Origin: Bog-375 sp049587755
GTDB lineage: Bacteria; Acidobacteriota; Terriglobia; Bryobacterales; Bryobacteraceae
DNA length: 64,000 bases
Direction of reading: 5' to 3'
Assembly: GCA_049587755.1 (NCBI GenBank)
Contig: JBAVEN010000065.1
Span: forward strand, 1-64,000
Below the pieces are notes generated by a model that was not told the DNA's origin, did not search any database, and worked only from the letters and a program-made list of their open reading frames with translations. Positions 27,059 through 35,492 of this stretch are shown here, in pieces. Position numbers and translations under genes: made by a program. Positions within the stretch are counted from its first letter, which is position 1. Every line of letters starts with the position of its first letter.

Positions 27059-28633
27059 ATGCCCGAATCCAGCCATCCCCAATCCACGGCGCGCCATGCT
27101 TCGCTGGTCGGCACCGGCATTCTGCTCAGCCGCCTGATCGGCCTGGTGCGCCAGCGCGTCTTCTCCCATTACTTCGGCCTTTCGGACGCGGCCGACGCCT
27201 TCAACGCGGCCTTTCGCATCCCCAACTTTCTGCAGAATCTGTTCGGCGAAGGCGTGCTCTCGGCTTCGTTCATTCCGGTGTACGCCCGCCTGCTGGCCGA
27301 AGGCGACGAAGAGGAGGCTGGCCGCGTGGCCGGCGCAGTCGGTTCCATTCTGGCGCTGGCTGCTTCGGTGCTTGTACTGGCAGGAGTGCTGGCGACGCCC
27401 TGGCTGATCGACGCCATCGCCCCCGGCTTCCACGGCGCCAAACGCGAGCTCACCATTCGCATCGTGCGCGTTCTGTTTCCCGGGGCGGGACTGCTGGCGC
27501 TTTCGGCGTGGTGCCTGGGCATTCTCAACAGCCATCGCAAGTTCTTTCTCTCTTACACCGCGCCGGTAGTGTGGAACCTGGCGATGATCGCCACCCTGGT
27601 GCTCTTCCGCCGCCAGCCGCAAGCCGTTCTCGCGGTCACTTTGGCCTGGGGCTCCGTGGCGGGCAGCGCGCTGCAATTCGGCGTGCAACTTCCGGTGGTT
27701 CTGCGCCTGGCGCACAAGCTGCGTGCCAGTCTCGATACCGGCGAGCCCCAAGTGCGGGAAGTGATGCGCAATTTCGGTCCGGTGTTCGTCAGCCGCGGCG
27801 TGGTGCAGATCAGCGGATATGTGGATTCCCTCCTGGCCAGCCTGTTGGGCCAGGGCGCTGTAGCCGGCCTCACCAACGCACAGACGCTTTACCTGCTGCC
27901 GGTGAGCTTATTCGGCATGTCGGTATCGGCGGCGGAGCTGCCCGCCATGTCGAGCGCGCTGGGCGCCGCATCCGAGGTGGCCGCGCACCTGCGGCGGCGC
28001 CTCGATTCGGGGCTGCGCCAAATCGCCTTTTTCATCGTGCCCTCCGCCATGGCATTTCTGGCGCTGGGCGGGGTGATCACCGCCGTGCTGTTTCAAACCG
28101 GCCGCTTCACCGCCGCCGATTCGCAGTACGTGTGGGCCATCCTGGCAGGCTCGGCCGTGGGGCTGCTGGCGCAGACCTTGGGGCGCCTCTACTCTTCCGC
28201 GTACTATGCGCTGCGCGATACGCGCACTCCCCTCCGCTTTGCCGTGGTACGGGTGATCCTCACCACAGGGTTGGGGTATGTGTGCGCCATTCCGCTGCCC
28301 GGCTGGATTGGGATCGATCCGAAGTGGGGTGTGGCCGGGCTCACCGCATCCGCCGGTGTGGCGGGATGGGTGGAATTCACGCTGCTGCGCCGCACGCTCA
28401 ACGCGCGAATCGGCCGTACCGGCCTGCCGGTGTCGCTGGTCGCACGGTTGTGGCTCGGCGCCGCCGTTGCCGCCGCCGCGGCGTGGGGAGTGAAAATCGC
28501 GCTCGGCCGTCATCACCCGCTCGTTTTCGGACTGGTGGTGATCGCGACTTACGGCATCGTCTATTTCGGCGCAGCCTGGCTGCTGCGCATAGAAGAGTGT
28601 GCCGCGCTGGTACGCCGGCTCCGGCGGCGGTAG
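27059..28633 (+). CDS. murJ: Lipid II flippase MurJ
   Basis: The 524-residue polytopic membrane protein begins with GTGILLSRLIGLVRQRVFSH and SDAADAFNAAFRIPNFLQNL, the typical MurJ/MviN opening. It has about 14 membrane helices, and continues with FGEGVLSASFIPVYARLLAE. Family members flip lipid-linked peptidoglycan precursors to the periplasmic side. Length matches the family. It starts 18 bp after the dehydrogenase gene and may be co-transcribed with it. Confidence 0.95.
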   Translation: MPESSHPQSTARHASLVGTGILLSRLIGLVRQRVFSHYFGLSDAADAFNAAFRIPNFLQNLFGEGVLSASFIPVYARLLAEGDEEEAGRVAGAVGSILALAASVLVLAGVLATPWLIDAIAPGFHGAKRELTIRIVRVLFPGAGLLALSAWCLGILNSHRKFFLSYTAPVVWNLAMIATLVLFRRQPQAVLAVTLAWGSVAGSALQFGVQLPVVLRLAHKLRASLDTGEPQVREVMRNFGPVFVSRGVVQISGYVDSLLASLLGQGAVAGLTNAQTLYLLPVSLFGMSVSAAELPAMSSALGAASEVAAHLRRRLDSGLRQIAFFIVPSAMAFLALGGVITAVLFQTGRFTAADSQYVWAILAGSAVGLLAQTLGRLYSSAYYALRDTRTPLRFAVVRVILTTGLGYVCAIPLPGWIGIDPKWGVAGLTASAGVAGWVEFTLLRRTLNARIGRTGLPVSLVARLWLGAAVAAAAAWGVKIALGRHHPLVFGLVVIATYGIVYFGAAWLLRIEECAALVRRLRRR

Positions 28634-28734
28634 CGGCGAATCAAAACAGTGCGTCAGCGCTGCCGGGGCCCCCCGAAAAAATGCAAACTTTTGCCACTGT
28701 CAAGCGTATTTAGTGTAAAGCCCGGAGGGTTTCA

Positions 28735-31203
28735 ATGCAATCCGTTTCCAACCGCGTCAAACATATCTCGCGCCGGCTGTTTCGCGCGCCGCTCTTCACC
28801 ACCATCACTCTGGCAACTCTAGCGATCAGCATCGGCGCCAACACCGCGGTGTTTAGCGTTCTCGAAAGCGTGCTGCTGAAGCCGCTGCCGTTCCCGAAAT
28901 CCGGGCAGCTTGTCGCCGTGTCGCTCACCGCACCGGGCGTCAATATCAAGAAGCTGCCAGCCTCGCCCTCTGTGTATTTCATCTATCGTGAGGAGAACCG
29001 TGTGTTTCAGGACATCGGACTGTCCGACGGCGATACCGTGAATGTGACTGGCCTGGCCGAGCCGGAGCGCGTCCAGAGCCTCGACGTCACCGACGGCGTG
29101 TTGCCGCTTCTGGGTGTGCAGCCCATCTTAGGCCGCTCGTTTTCGCGCCGCGACGACTCGCCCGGCAGTCCGGAAACCGTGATATTGAGCTACGGCTACT
29201 GGCAGCGCAAATTCGCCGGCGACCGCTCCGCGATGGGGCGCCGCATCGAAATCGATGGCAAGCCCCGCGAGGTGATCGGCGTCTTGCCCGCCAGTTTTCA
29301 CTTCCTCGACCGGCGTGTCGATATGTTGCTGCCCTTCGGTTTTGACCGCAACAAGGTGCACCTCGGCAATTTCAGTTATGCGGCCCTGGCGCGGCTCAAG
29401 CCGGGCGTCACGGTCGCTCAAGCCAACGCTGATGCGGCTCGCATGCTGCCCATCGTCAACTCCAGCTTCCCAGCCCCTCCCGGCTACAGCCCGAAGATTT
29501 TCGAAGAAGCGCGTATTGCACCGACGATTCGCCCGCTGAAAGAGGACTTGATTGGCGACGCCGGAAGCGTGCTGTGGCTGCTCATGGGCACCATCGGCAT
29601 GGTGCTGCTGATCGCATGCGCCAATGTCGCCAACCTTCTATTGGTGAGAGCCGAGGGACGCCAGCACGAGCTGGCGATTCGCACAGCGCTCGGTGCGGGC
29701 CGGCGGCAGATTGCCGGCGAGATCCTTTTCGAGAGCCTGGCGCTGGGCCTGGCGGGCGGTGTACTGGGGCTGGGCCTGGCCTATGGCGCGCTGCGTCTGC
29801 TGATTCATCTCGCGCCCGCCGGCCTTCCGCGGCTGGAAGAAATCGCCATCGACCCCTGGGCGCTGGCGTTCACGCTGGCGGTTTCGCTTCTGTGCGGCGC
29901 GCTCTTCGGCTTGATCCCGGTTCTCAAGTACGCCGGGCCGCGGACGATGGATGCATTGCGGCAGAGTGGCCGCACGCTCGGCGCCAGCCGCGAGCGGCAT
30001 CGCGCGCGCAACGCGCTGGTAGTCGCGCAGGTGGCTCTGGCCCTGGTGCTGCTCGTTTGTTCCGGGCTGATGATCCGCACCTTTCAGTCCCTGCGCCACG
30101 TCGAGCCTGGGTTTGTTCACCCTGAGCAGGTGGAGACTCTGCGCATCTTCATTCCTTCGGCGCTGGTCAAGGATGATCTTGCCGTAGTTCACACCGAAGA
30201 AAATATCTTGCACAGGATGGCTGCGATTCCGGGCGTCTCCGCCGTTGGCTTTGCAACCAACATCACCATGGATGGATCCGGCAGCTTCGATCCGGTCTAC
30301 GCCGAGGATCGCCCTGTCGCCGAGGGCAAGCTCCCGCCCATTCGCCGTTACAAGTACGCCTCGCCCGGCTTTCTGCACACCGTTGGCAACCCTCTGGTGG
30401 CGGGCCGCGACTTCACCTGGACCGACGTTTATAACAAAGCCCCGGTGGCCATCATCACCGAAAACTTCGCGCGCGAATGGTGGCACGATGCGCGCGCCGC
30501 GCTCGGCAGGCGCATTCGCGAGAAGCTGGACGGGCCTTGGCGCGAGATCATCGGCGTGGTCGGCGACGAACGCGACGATGGCGCCCAAAAACCCGCGCCC
30601 ACTACCGCGTATTGGCCCGTCCTCATGGACCGCTTCGAGGGCCAGGATACGTTGGTTCGGCGTGAAGTGGCCTTCGCCATACGCAGCCCCCGCACCGGCT
30701 CGTCCGGCTTTCTCAATGAGATTCGCCAAGCCGTTTGGTCCGTCAATGCAAGTCTGCCGGTGGCGGATGTGCGCACGCTCGGCGACATCTACCGGAAATC
30801 CATGGCGCGCACTTCGTTTGCCTTGGTGATGCTCGCCATCGCCGGCGGCATGGCCCTGCTGCTTGGCCTGGTGGGGATCTATGGCGTAATTTCCTATTCG
30901 GTTTCGCAGCGCACCCGCGAGATCGGCATCCGCATGGCGCTGGGCGCGCGCGAGCCACAACTGCGGCGGATGTTCGTGCGCAACGGCCTGGTGCTGGCGG
31001 CTCTCGGCGTGGTATGCGGCCTCGCCGCCGCCATCGGTTTCACCCAATGGATGGCGTCACTATTGTTCGACGTCCGCCCGCTCGATCCGCTCACCTATGC
31101 GGCCGTTGCCGTCACCTTGTTCGCCGCCGCCGCGTTGGCCAGCTATCTGCCCTCGCGCCGCGCCACATCGGTCGATCCCGTGGAAGCGTTGCGCGCCGAT
31201 TGA
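28735..31203 (+). CDS. ADOP-family ABC transporter permease (MacB/FtsX-like)
   Basis: The 822-residue protein has two copies of the MacB periplasmic core plus FtsX permease unit. The first begins APLFTTITLATLAISIGANT and continues with FSVLESVLLKPLPF. The mid FtsX domain has NVANLLLVRAEGRQHELAIR and the last has ISYSVSQRTREIGIRMALGA. This is the layout of the acidobacterial duplicated orphan permease family, which lacks an adjacent ATPase, as here. The substrate is unknown. GGAGGG lies just upstream of the ATG. It is a strong lineage marker for Acidobacteriota. Confidence 0.92.
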   Translation: MQSVSNRVKHISRRLFRAPLFTTITLATLAISIGANTAVFSVLESVLLKPLPFPKSGQLVAVSLTAPGVNIKKLPASPSVYFIYREENRVFQDIGLSDGDTVNVTGLAEPERVQSLDVTDGVLPLLGVQPILGRSFSRRDDSPGSPETVILSYGYWQRKFAGDRSAMGRRIEIDGKPREVIGVLPASFHFLDRRVDMLLPFGFDRNKVHLGNFSYAALARLKPGVTVAQANADAARMLPIVNSSFPAPPGYSPKIFEEARIAPTIRPLKEDLIGDAGSVLWLLMGTIGMVLLIACANVANLLLVRAEGRQHELAIRTALGAGRRQIAGEILFESLALGLAGGVLGLGLAYGALRLLIHLAPAGLPRLEEIAIDPWALAFTLAVSLLCGALFGLIPVLKYAGPRTMDALRQSGRTLGASRERHRARNALVVAQVALALVLLVCSGLMIRTFQSLRHVEPGFVHPEQVETLRIFIPSALVKDDLAVVHTEENILHRMAAIPGVSAVGFATNITMDGSGSFDPVYAEDRPVAEGKLPPIRRYKYASPGFLHTVGNPLVAGRDFTWTDVYNKAPVAIITENFAREWWHDARAALGRRIREKLDGPWREIIGVVGDERDDGAQKPAPTTAYWPVLMDRFEGQDTLVRREVAFAIRSPRTGSSGFLNEIRQAVWSVNASLPVADVRTLGDIYRKSMARTSFALVMLAIAGGMALLLGLVGIYGVISYSVSQRTREIGIRMALGAREPQLRRMFVRNGLVLAALGVVCGLAAAIGFTQWMASLLFDVRPLDPLTYAAVAVTLFAAAALASYLPSRRATSVDPVEALRAD

Positions 31204-31241
31204 TCGCGCTGAGGCCGGCTTTTCATGGCACAATTGTTTCC

Positions 31242-31781
31242 GTGAGCCAGCCGCCTGCCCCGATCACTGACCTGGTGCAGATCCAGCAATTGGGCGAAAA
31301 GAAGCGCGACGAAAACTTCAAGTTTCGCAGCTTCATGAAGTCGCGCGACCATTCCGACCGCATCCTGCGCCGCATCGCCGAAGGCATTCAGGAGCAGATC
31401 GATTGCACCCGGTGCGCCAACTGTTGCAAGACTTCGACCACCGAAGTGACCGAACGCGACATCGAAAAGCTGGCGCGGCATCTGCGCATCGGCCGCGAGC
31501 AGTTCATCGCCGATTACACGATGGTGGAAAGCGACGAGGGAATGATGACGCGCGTCCTCAAATTTACCGAGGGCGCCGGCTGCGTGTTTCTGCAAGGCAG
31601 CCTTTGCTCGGTGTACGAGACGCGTCCGGCCATTTGCCAGCGCTATCCGCACCTGGTCCGCGGCAATGGCTCCATCGCTAGCCGCATGTGGCAGTTTGTC
31701 GACCGCGCCTCGGTCTGTCCTATCGTCTACAACTGCCTGGAAGCCTTCAAGGACGAGTTGCGATTCCGGCGTGAGCGGTGA
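31242..31781 (+). CDS. YkgJ-family zinc/iron-chelating cysteine-cluster protein
   Basis: The 179-residue product carries the cysteine-cluster signature of the YkgJ (CxxCxxxCC-type) family: DCTRCANCCKTSTTEV, then GAGCVFLQGSLCSVYETRPA and CQRYPHL, with a final VCPIVYNC. These proteins are thought to bind zinc or an iron-sulfur cluster; their role is not established. The GTG at 31242 is chosen because earlier codons in this frame lie inside the permease gene. It follows that gene by 38 bp on the same strand. Confidence 0.8.
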   Translation: MSQPPAPITDLVQIQQLGEKKRDENFKFRSFMKSRDHSDRILRRIAEGIQEQIDCTRCANCCKTSTTEVTERDIEKLARHLRIGREQFIADYTMVESDEGMMTRVLKFTEGAGCVFLQGSLCSVYETRPAICQRYPHLVRGNGSIASRMWQFVDRASVCPIVYNCLEAFKDELRFRRER

Positions 31782-31882
31782 GCTAGGACGGGCCATCGCC
31801 TTTCATGGCCTGTCGCGTGAGTCGACGGCAGACCAGCCAAGGCGATCGTCTGCCCACCGGCGGCTGGGATAACATAAAGCCG

Positions 31883-32116
31883 ATGGGCTTCTATCTCTGG
31901 CTCGATAAGGAACTGGCTTGGGCGCAGGGCACCTATGAATACCGGCCCATGGGCGCGGCTGTGATCGCGTCTTGCGACCTTTTTCGCCGCCGCGATTTCG
32001 ATCCGCGCCGCAAGCCCAGTCCGCCGCGCACTGCCGTCTATGCCGGCCAGTTCGCGTCGCTCGGCCACCTCAACGCGCACCTGAAGCGCCAGCGCAGGTA
32101 CCCCTCGCTCCGTTGA
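31883..32116 (+). CDS. Small hypothetical protein
   Basis: An open frame of 77 codons starts MGFYLWLDKELAWAQGTYEY and is Arg/Pro-rich at the end. I do not recognise a family. It has no signal peptide, membrane helix or obvious motif, and no clear ribosome site. An earlier in-frame ATG at 31805 would extend it through a degenerate palindromic stretch and seems less likely. It lies tail-to-tail with the SIS-domain gene. Confidence 0.4.
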   Translation: MGFYLWLDKELAWAQGTYEYRPMGAAVIASCDLFRRRDFDPRRKPSPPRTAVYAGQFASLGHLNAHLKRQRRYPSLR

Positions 32117-32140
32117 AAATCTCGCGCTCGGCGGCCGCTC

Positions 32141-33181
32141 TCACATGGTTCGAGTTACTTTGCTCAAGGTGCGGGGGCGGTCGGGGTCGAGGCCCTTTTC
32201 CGCCGCCAGGCACGCGGCGAAGATTTGCGCCGGCACGATGTACGGGATGGGCGTGAGCCCTTCCGGAACCGGGCGCGGCAAGCGGATCACGCGCGCGGCA
32301 CGGGTTTCCGCCTCGCGGTTGCCGGGATCGGTGATCGCCAGGACTTCGGCGCGCATCCGCGTTAGCTTGTCCAGCGTCTGCCCAATCGAGGGCCAGGTTA
32401 CGCCCGAAGGGGCAAAGGCAAAGACCGGGAAGTTGGGCTCCGCCAGTGCAATCGGGCCGTGCAGAAAATCGGCCGAGGAAAACCGTTCCGCCACTACGTA
32501 ACAAGTCTCCATCAGCTTCAGCGCGAATTCGAACGCGTTGGCGTAGTTCAGCCCGCGCCCCACTACCGCCGCTCGATTCATGAACCGGTAGCGCGCCGCT
32601 AACCCGGCCACCTCTTCCTCCAGGCCCAGCGCGTCGTCCACGATTCCCGGCAGGCGCTCCAGATCGGCCACGCGAATGCGTCCGCCCAGCGCATAAGCCA
32701 GCAGGTAGAGCAGCATCATCTGGCCGGTGTAAGTCTTGGTGGCGGCCACGCTCCGTTCCTTGCCGGCGCGCACCAGCCAGACGTGTTCCGCCAGGCGCGC
32801 CAGCGTGCTTGCGCGCTCGTTGGTGATGCCCAGGGTCATCGCCCCCCGCGCCCGCGCCCATTCGAGCAGAGTATTGGTATCGGTAGACTCGCCCGATTGC
32901 GATAGGGCCACTACCAGCGCCTGCGAATAGTCCACCTTCGCCCGGTAAAGCGTGGCAATGGAGGGCGCGGCGAGAGAGACCGGAATGCCTGCCGCGATTT
33001 CGAGCAGATAGCGGCCGAACAGCGCGGCGTTGTCCGAGGTCCCGCGCGCCGCCAGCACCACCAACCGCGGCCGTTTGCCTTCCAGCAGCCGCTTGAAGCG
33101 TTTGGCGTGTCCGATGCCTGCCTTCAGGGTGCGCGCCAGCGCTGCCGGCTGCTGCCGGATCTCTTCGAGCATGCGCGACAT
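32141..33181 (-). CDS. SIS-domain sugar-phosphate isomerase/deaminase (GlmS C-terminal-like)
   Basis: The 346-residue protein has two SIS domains: VVLAARGTSDNAALFGRYLL with VVALSQSGESTDTNTLLEWA, then AAVVGRGLNYANAFEFALKL and AERFSSADFLHGP. The C-terminal RTLSKVTRTM resembles the DPDxPxxLxKVT(R/K)T tail of GlmS-like proteins. No glutaminase domain is present, which favours a glucosamine-6-phosphate deaminase (NagB-II) or related isomerase over GlmS. It acts on amino-sugar phosphates in the cytoplasm. It is divergent from trxB. Confidence 0.82.
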   Translation of the reverse strand: MSRMLEEIRQQPAALARTLKAGIGHAKRFKRLLEGKRPRLVVLAARGTSDNAALFGRYLLEIAAGIPVSLAAPSIATLYRAKVDYSQALVVALSQSGESTDTNTLLEWARARGAMTLGITNERASTLARLAEHVWLVRAGKERSVAATKTYTGQMMLLYLLAYALGGRIRVADLERLPGIVDDALGLEEEVAGLAARYRFMNRAAVVGRGLNYANAFEFALKLMETCYVVAERFSSADFLHGPIALAEPNFPVFAFAPSGVTWPSIGQTLDKLTRMRAEVLAITDPGNREAETRAARVIRLPRPVPEGLTPIPYIVPAQIFAACLAAEKGLDPDRPRTLSKVTRTM

Positions 33182-33306
33182 GGCTACTCCACTCTAGCAA
33201 GCCGCCAGCGCTGGTTCGCAGCCAAGCGGAACCATCCACGCCCGGTTCCGCGCAGCATCTTATCGGGCTAGCTCCTGTGCTACGCTGGATTTCTCACTCG
33301 AATCCC

Positions 33307-34230
33307 ATGCGCAATGTCGTCATCATCGGCTCCGGGTGCGCCGGTAATACCGCCGCTATTTACGCTGCGCGCGCCAACCTAAAGCCTATTGTGGTCTCCG
33401 GCCACGAAGCCGGCGGCCAGCTTTCGCTCACCACGCTGGTGGAAAACTTCCCCGGCTTTCCGGAAGGCATCAACGGGCCGGAGCTGGTGGAAAACATGAA
33501 ACGGCAGGCGGAGATCTTCGGCGCCGAATACGTTCACGGCGCCGTCCTCGATACCGATTTCTCGGTGCGCCCGTTCCGCCTCAATATCGAAGGCGAGTGG
33601 ATCGAAACCCGCACCGTGATCATCGCCTCGGGCGCCTCGGCGCGCTGGCTCGGGCTTGAATCCGAGCAGAAACTCATTGGCCACGGCGTCAGCTCCTGCG
33701 CCACTTGCGACGGTTTCTTCTACCGCGGCAAGAAAATCATGGTGGTGGGCGGCGGCGATTCCGCCATGGAGGAGGCCAACTTCCTCACCCGCTTTGGCAG
33801 CGAAGTCGCCCTGGTCCACCGCCGCGGCGAGTTCCGCGCCTCCAAAATCATGCTGGATCGCGCGCAGCACAATCCCAAGATCAAGTTCCTTACCAACACG
33901 GTGGTGGAAGACGTGCACGACGTGTCGAAGCACCTGGTCACCGCGGTGCGCCTGCGCAACGTCAAAACGGGCCAGATATGGGAGCAGGATGTGGATGGCT
34001 TTTTCGTCGCCATCGGCCATATCCCGAACACCAAAATCTTCAAGGGGCAAATCGAAACCGACGCTGAGGGGTACATCCTTTCTCACGGCGGCGCGCGCAC
34101 CAACATCCCCGGTATCTTTCACGCGGGCGACGTGCAGGATCGCGTCTACCGTCAGGCCATCACCGCGTCCGCAGCGGGCTGCATGGCCGCGATCGAGGTC
34201 GAACGATTTCTGGAAGCGGAAGGACACTGA
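33307..34230 (+). CDS. trxB: Thioredoxin reductase
   Basis: The roughly 307-residue flavoprotein has the FAD motif (NVVIIGSGCAGNTAAIYAAR), the redox-active disulfide CATC in SSCATCDGFFYRGK, the NADPH motif VVGGGDSAMEEANFL and the C-terminal FHAGDVQD. It reduces thioredoxin with NADPH. The ATG at 33307 fits the family; ten codons upstream are open but add nothing recognisable. A ridA-type gene starts 2 bp after the stop, implying co-transcription. Confidence 0.95.
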   Translation: MRNVVIIGSGCAGNTAAIYAARANLKPIVVSGHEAGGQLSLTTLVENFPGFPEGINGPELVENMKRQAEIFGAEYVHGAVLDTDFSVRPFRLNIEGEWIETRTVIIASGASARWLGLESEQKLIGHGVSSCATCDGFFYRGKKIMVVGGGDSAMEEANFLTRFGSEVALVHRRGEFRASKIMLDRAQHNPKIKFLTNTVVEDVHDVSKHLVTAVRLRNVKTGQIWEQDVDGFFVAIGHIPNTKIFKGQIETDAEGYILSHGGARTNIPGIFHAGDVQDRVYRQAITASAAGCMAAIEVERFLEAEGH

Positions 34231-34232
34231 AT

Positions 34233-34634
34233 ATGATCGAGCGCATTCACCCTGCGGGCGCGCCCGCGCCCCGCGGCCCCTATTCGCCCGCGGTGCGGGC
34301 CGGCGATACGATCTACGTCTCCGGGCAGGTCCCGGCCGACCCCATCACGGGCCAAGTCATTAGCGGCGATGTGCAGGCCGAGACGCGGCAGGCGCTCACC
34401 AATATCCGCGACATCCTGGCGGGCTGCGGCGCGTCGCTGGCGGATGTGGTGCGCTGCGCCGTTTACCTCACCGACGCCGCCGATTTCAAAGCCATGAACG
34501 AGGTCTACGCCGAGTTCTTCGGCGATGCCAAGCCCGCCCGCACCACGGTAGTGGTTGCCGCCCTGCCGCTACCCGGCGCCAAGGTGGAAATTGACGCCAT
34601 CGCCTATCAGCCGGCCGCGGCGCGTCGCGGCTGA
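34233..34634 (+). CDS. ridA: RidA-family 2-iminobutanoate/2-iminopropanoate deaminase
   Basis: The 133-residue product has the RidA/YjgF signature: GAPAPRGPYSPAVRAGDTIY, VSGQVPADPITGQVISGD, and PARTTVVVAALPLPGAKVEI with the conserved Arg. It hydrolyses reactive enamine/imine intermediates from PLP enzymes. The start is 2 bp after trxB stop, consistent with translational coupling. Confidence in family is high; the exact substrate is not shown. Confidence 0.93.
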   Translation: MIERIHPAGAPAPRGPYSPAVRAGDTIYVSGQVPADPITGQVISGDVQAETRQALTNIRDILAGCGASLADVVRCAVYLTDAADFKAMNEVYAEFFGDAKPARTTVVVAALPLPGAKVEIDAIAYQPAAARRG

Positions 34635-34725
34635 AACGCGAAGCGGAATCCGGTGTCGCCGTGAAGTGGGCCTCGGACCGGCCGCTCGTTTGCCAACTCT
34701 CGGCGCTGGTTATAGTGTCAATGGT

Positions 34726-35388
34726 TTACCAGGAGTTAGTCCCGCGTAGCACTTCTGGGATCGTGTGTAACAGCACTTGCAGGTACATCAGCAACGAGCG
34801 GCCACGTACCAGTTTCAGGTCCAAAGCGCGACGCTCGGCGTAACTCAGCCGGTTGTGCCCCGACACCTGCCACAGCCCGACTAGTCCCGGCCTGACTTGA
34901 AGAATCTCTCCTGCCGCGGCGCCGTAGTGCCGGTCGAGTTCGGTTGCCGTTAGCGGCCTGGGGCCAACCAGCGACATCTCGCCCGAGATCACGTGCCACA
35001 GTTGGGGGATTTCGTCCAGGGAGTGGCGACGGCAGAAGCGTGCGAACCAGTGGGTGACGCGGGGATCGGAGTCGTGCTTGTTCTCTGCTCCTTGATCGTC
35101 ATAGACGTACTCGATCCAACGAGAGCCTTCCCCGGTTCGCGTTGAGTCCTGGTCCCACATAGTGCGGAGCTTGAGCATCCACAGCGTCGATCCGCACCAC
35201 CCCACCCGGCGGTGGGCGATCAGCGGCGTACGGCGCGATAGAAGTGACACTGCCACCGCACTCGCGCCGAGTACCGGACTTATCGCCCCGAGTAAGACAG
35301 CGGAGGCAACTCGCTCGCCTATTCCAATGGCCTGCCACACCAGATCGACGGTGGACGACGTTTCGCCAACAATCCCGATCGAACCCAT
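34726..35388 (-). CDS. Bacterial sugar transferase (exopolysaccharide priming)
   Basis: From the ATG at 35388 the product is 220 residues: one N-terminal membrane helix (about 30-55) then the bacterial sugar transferase domain with LWMLKLRTMW, RRHSLDEIPQLWHVISGEMS and LVGPRPLT, and a C-terminal GLVGLWQVSGHNRLSYAERR. It transfers a sugar phosphate to undecaprenyl phosphate, the first step of surface polysaccharide assembly. The frame is open to 35550, overlapping the kinase gene, but AGGTG precedes the ATG at 35388. A GTAAA direct-repeat site lies about 56 bp upstream. Confidence 0.82.
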   Translation of the reverse strand: MGSIGIVGETSSTVDLVWQAIGIGERVASAVLLGAISPVLGASAVAVSLLSRRTPLIAHRRVGWCGSTLWMLKLRTMWDQDSTRTGEGSRWIEYVYDDQGAENKHDSDPRVTHWFARFCRRHSLDEIPQLWHVISGEMSLVGPRPLTATELDRHYGAAAGEILQVRPGLVGLWQVSGHNRLSYAERRALDLKLVRGRSLLMYLQVLLHTIPEVLRGTNSW

Positions 35389-35443
35389 GGTTACACCTGC
35401 TGCGATCTTAGCGCCGGCGCGTTCAGTGGCTTGTTGAAGCGGT

Positions 35444-35459
35444 GTAAACAGAGCGTAAA
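35444..35459 (-). promoter_or_regulatory. Direct-repeat site upstream of the sugar transferase gene
   Basis: GTAAA occurs at 35444-35448 and 35455-35459 on the plus strand, an 11-bp period typical of OmpR/PhoB-type regulators. It lies about 56-71 bp upstream of the sugar transferase ATG, just downstream of the kinase stop. A TAAGAT box at 35410-35405 could be the -10. The same pattern occurs at 40766-40781. Confidence 0.5.
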
Positions 35460-35492
35460 ATCGGGCTGGCAAAGAGGGTAACGGAAGCAACG

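Noticed and set aside
32141..33181. GlmS (glucosamine synthase) assignment
   Set aside because: Only the SIS half is present; there is no N-terminal glutaminase domain.
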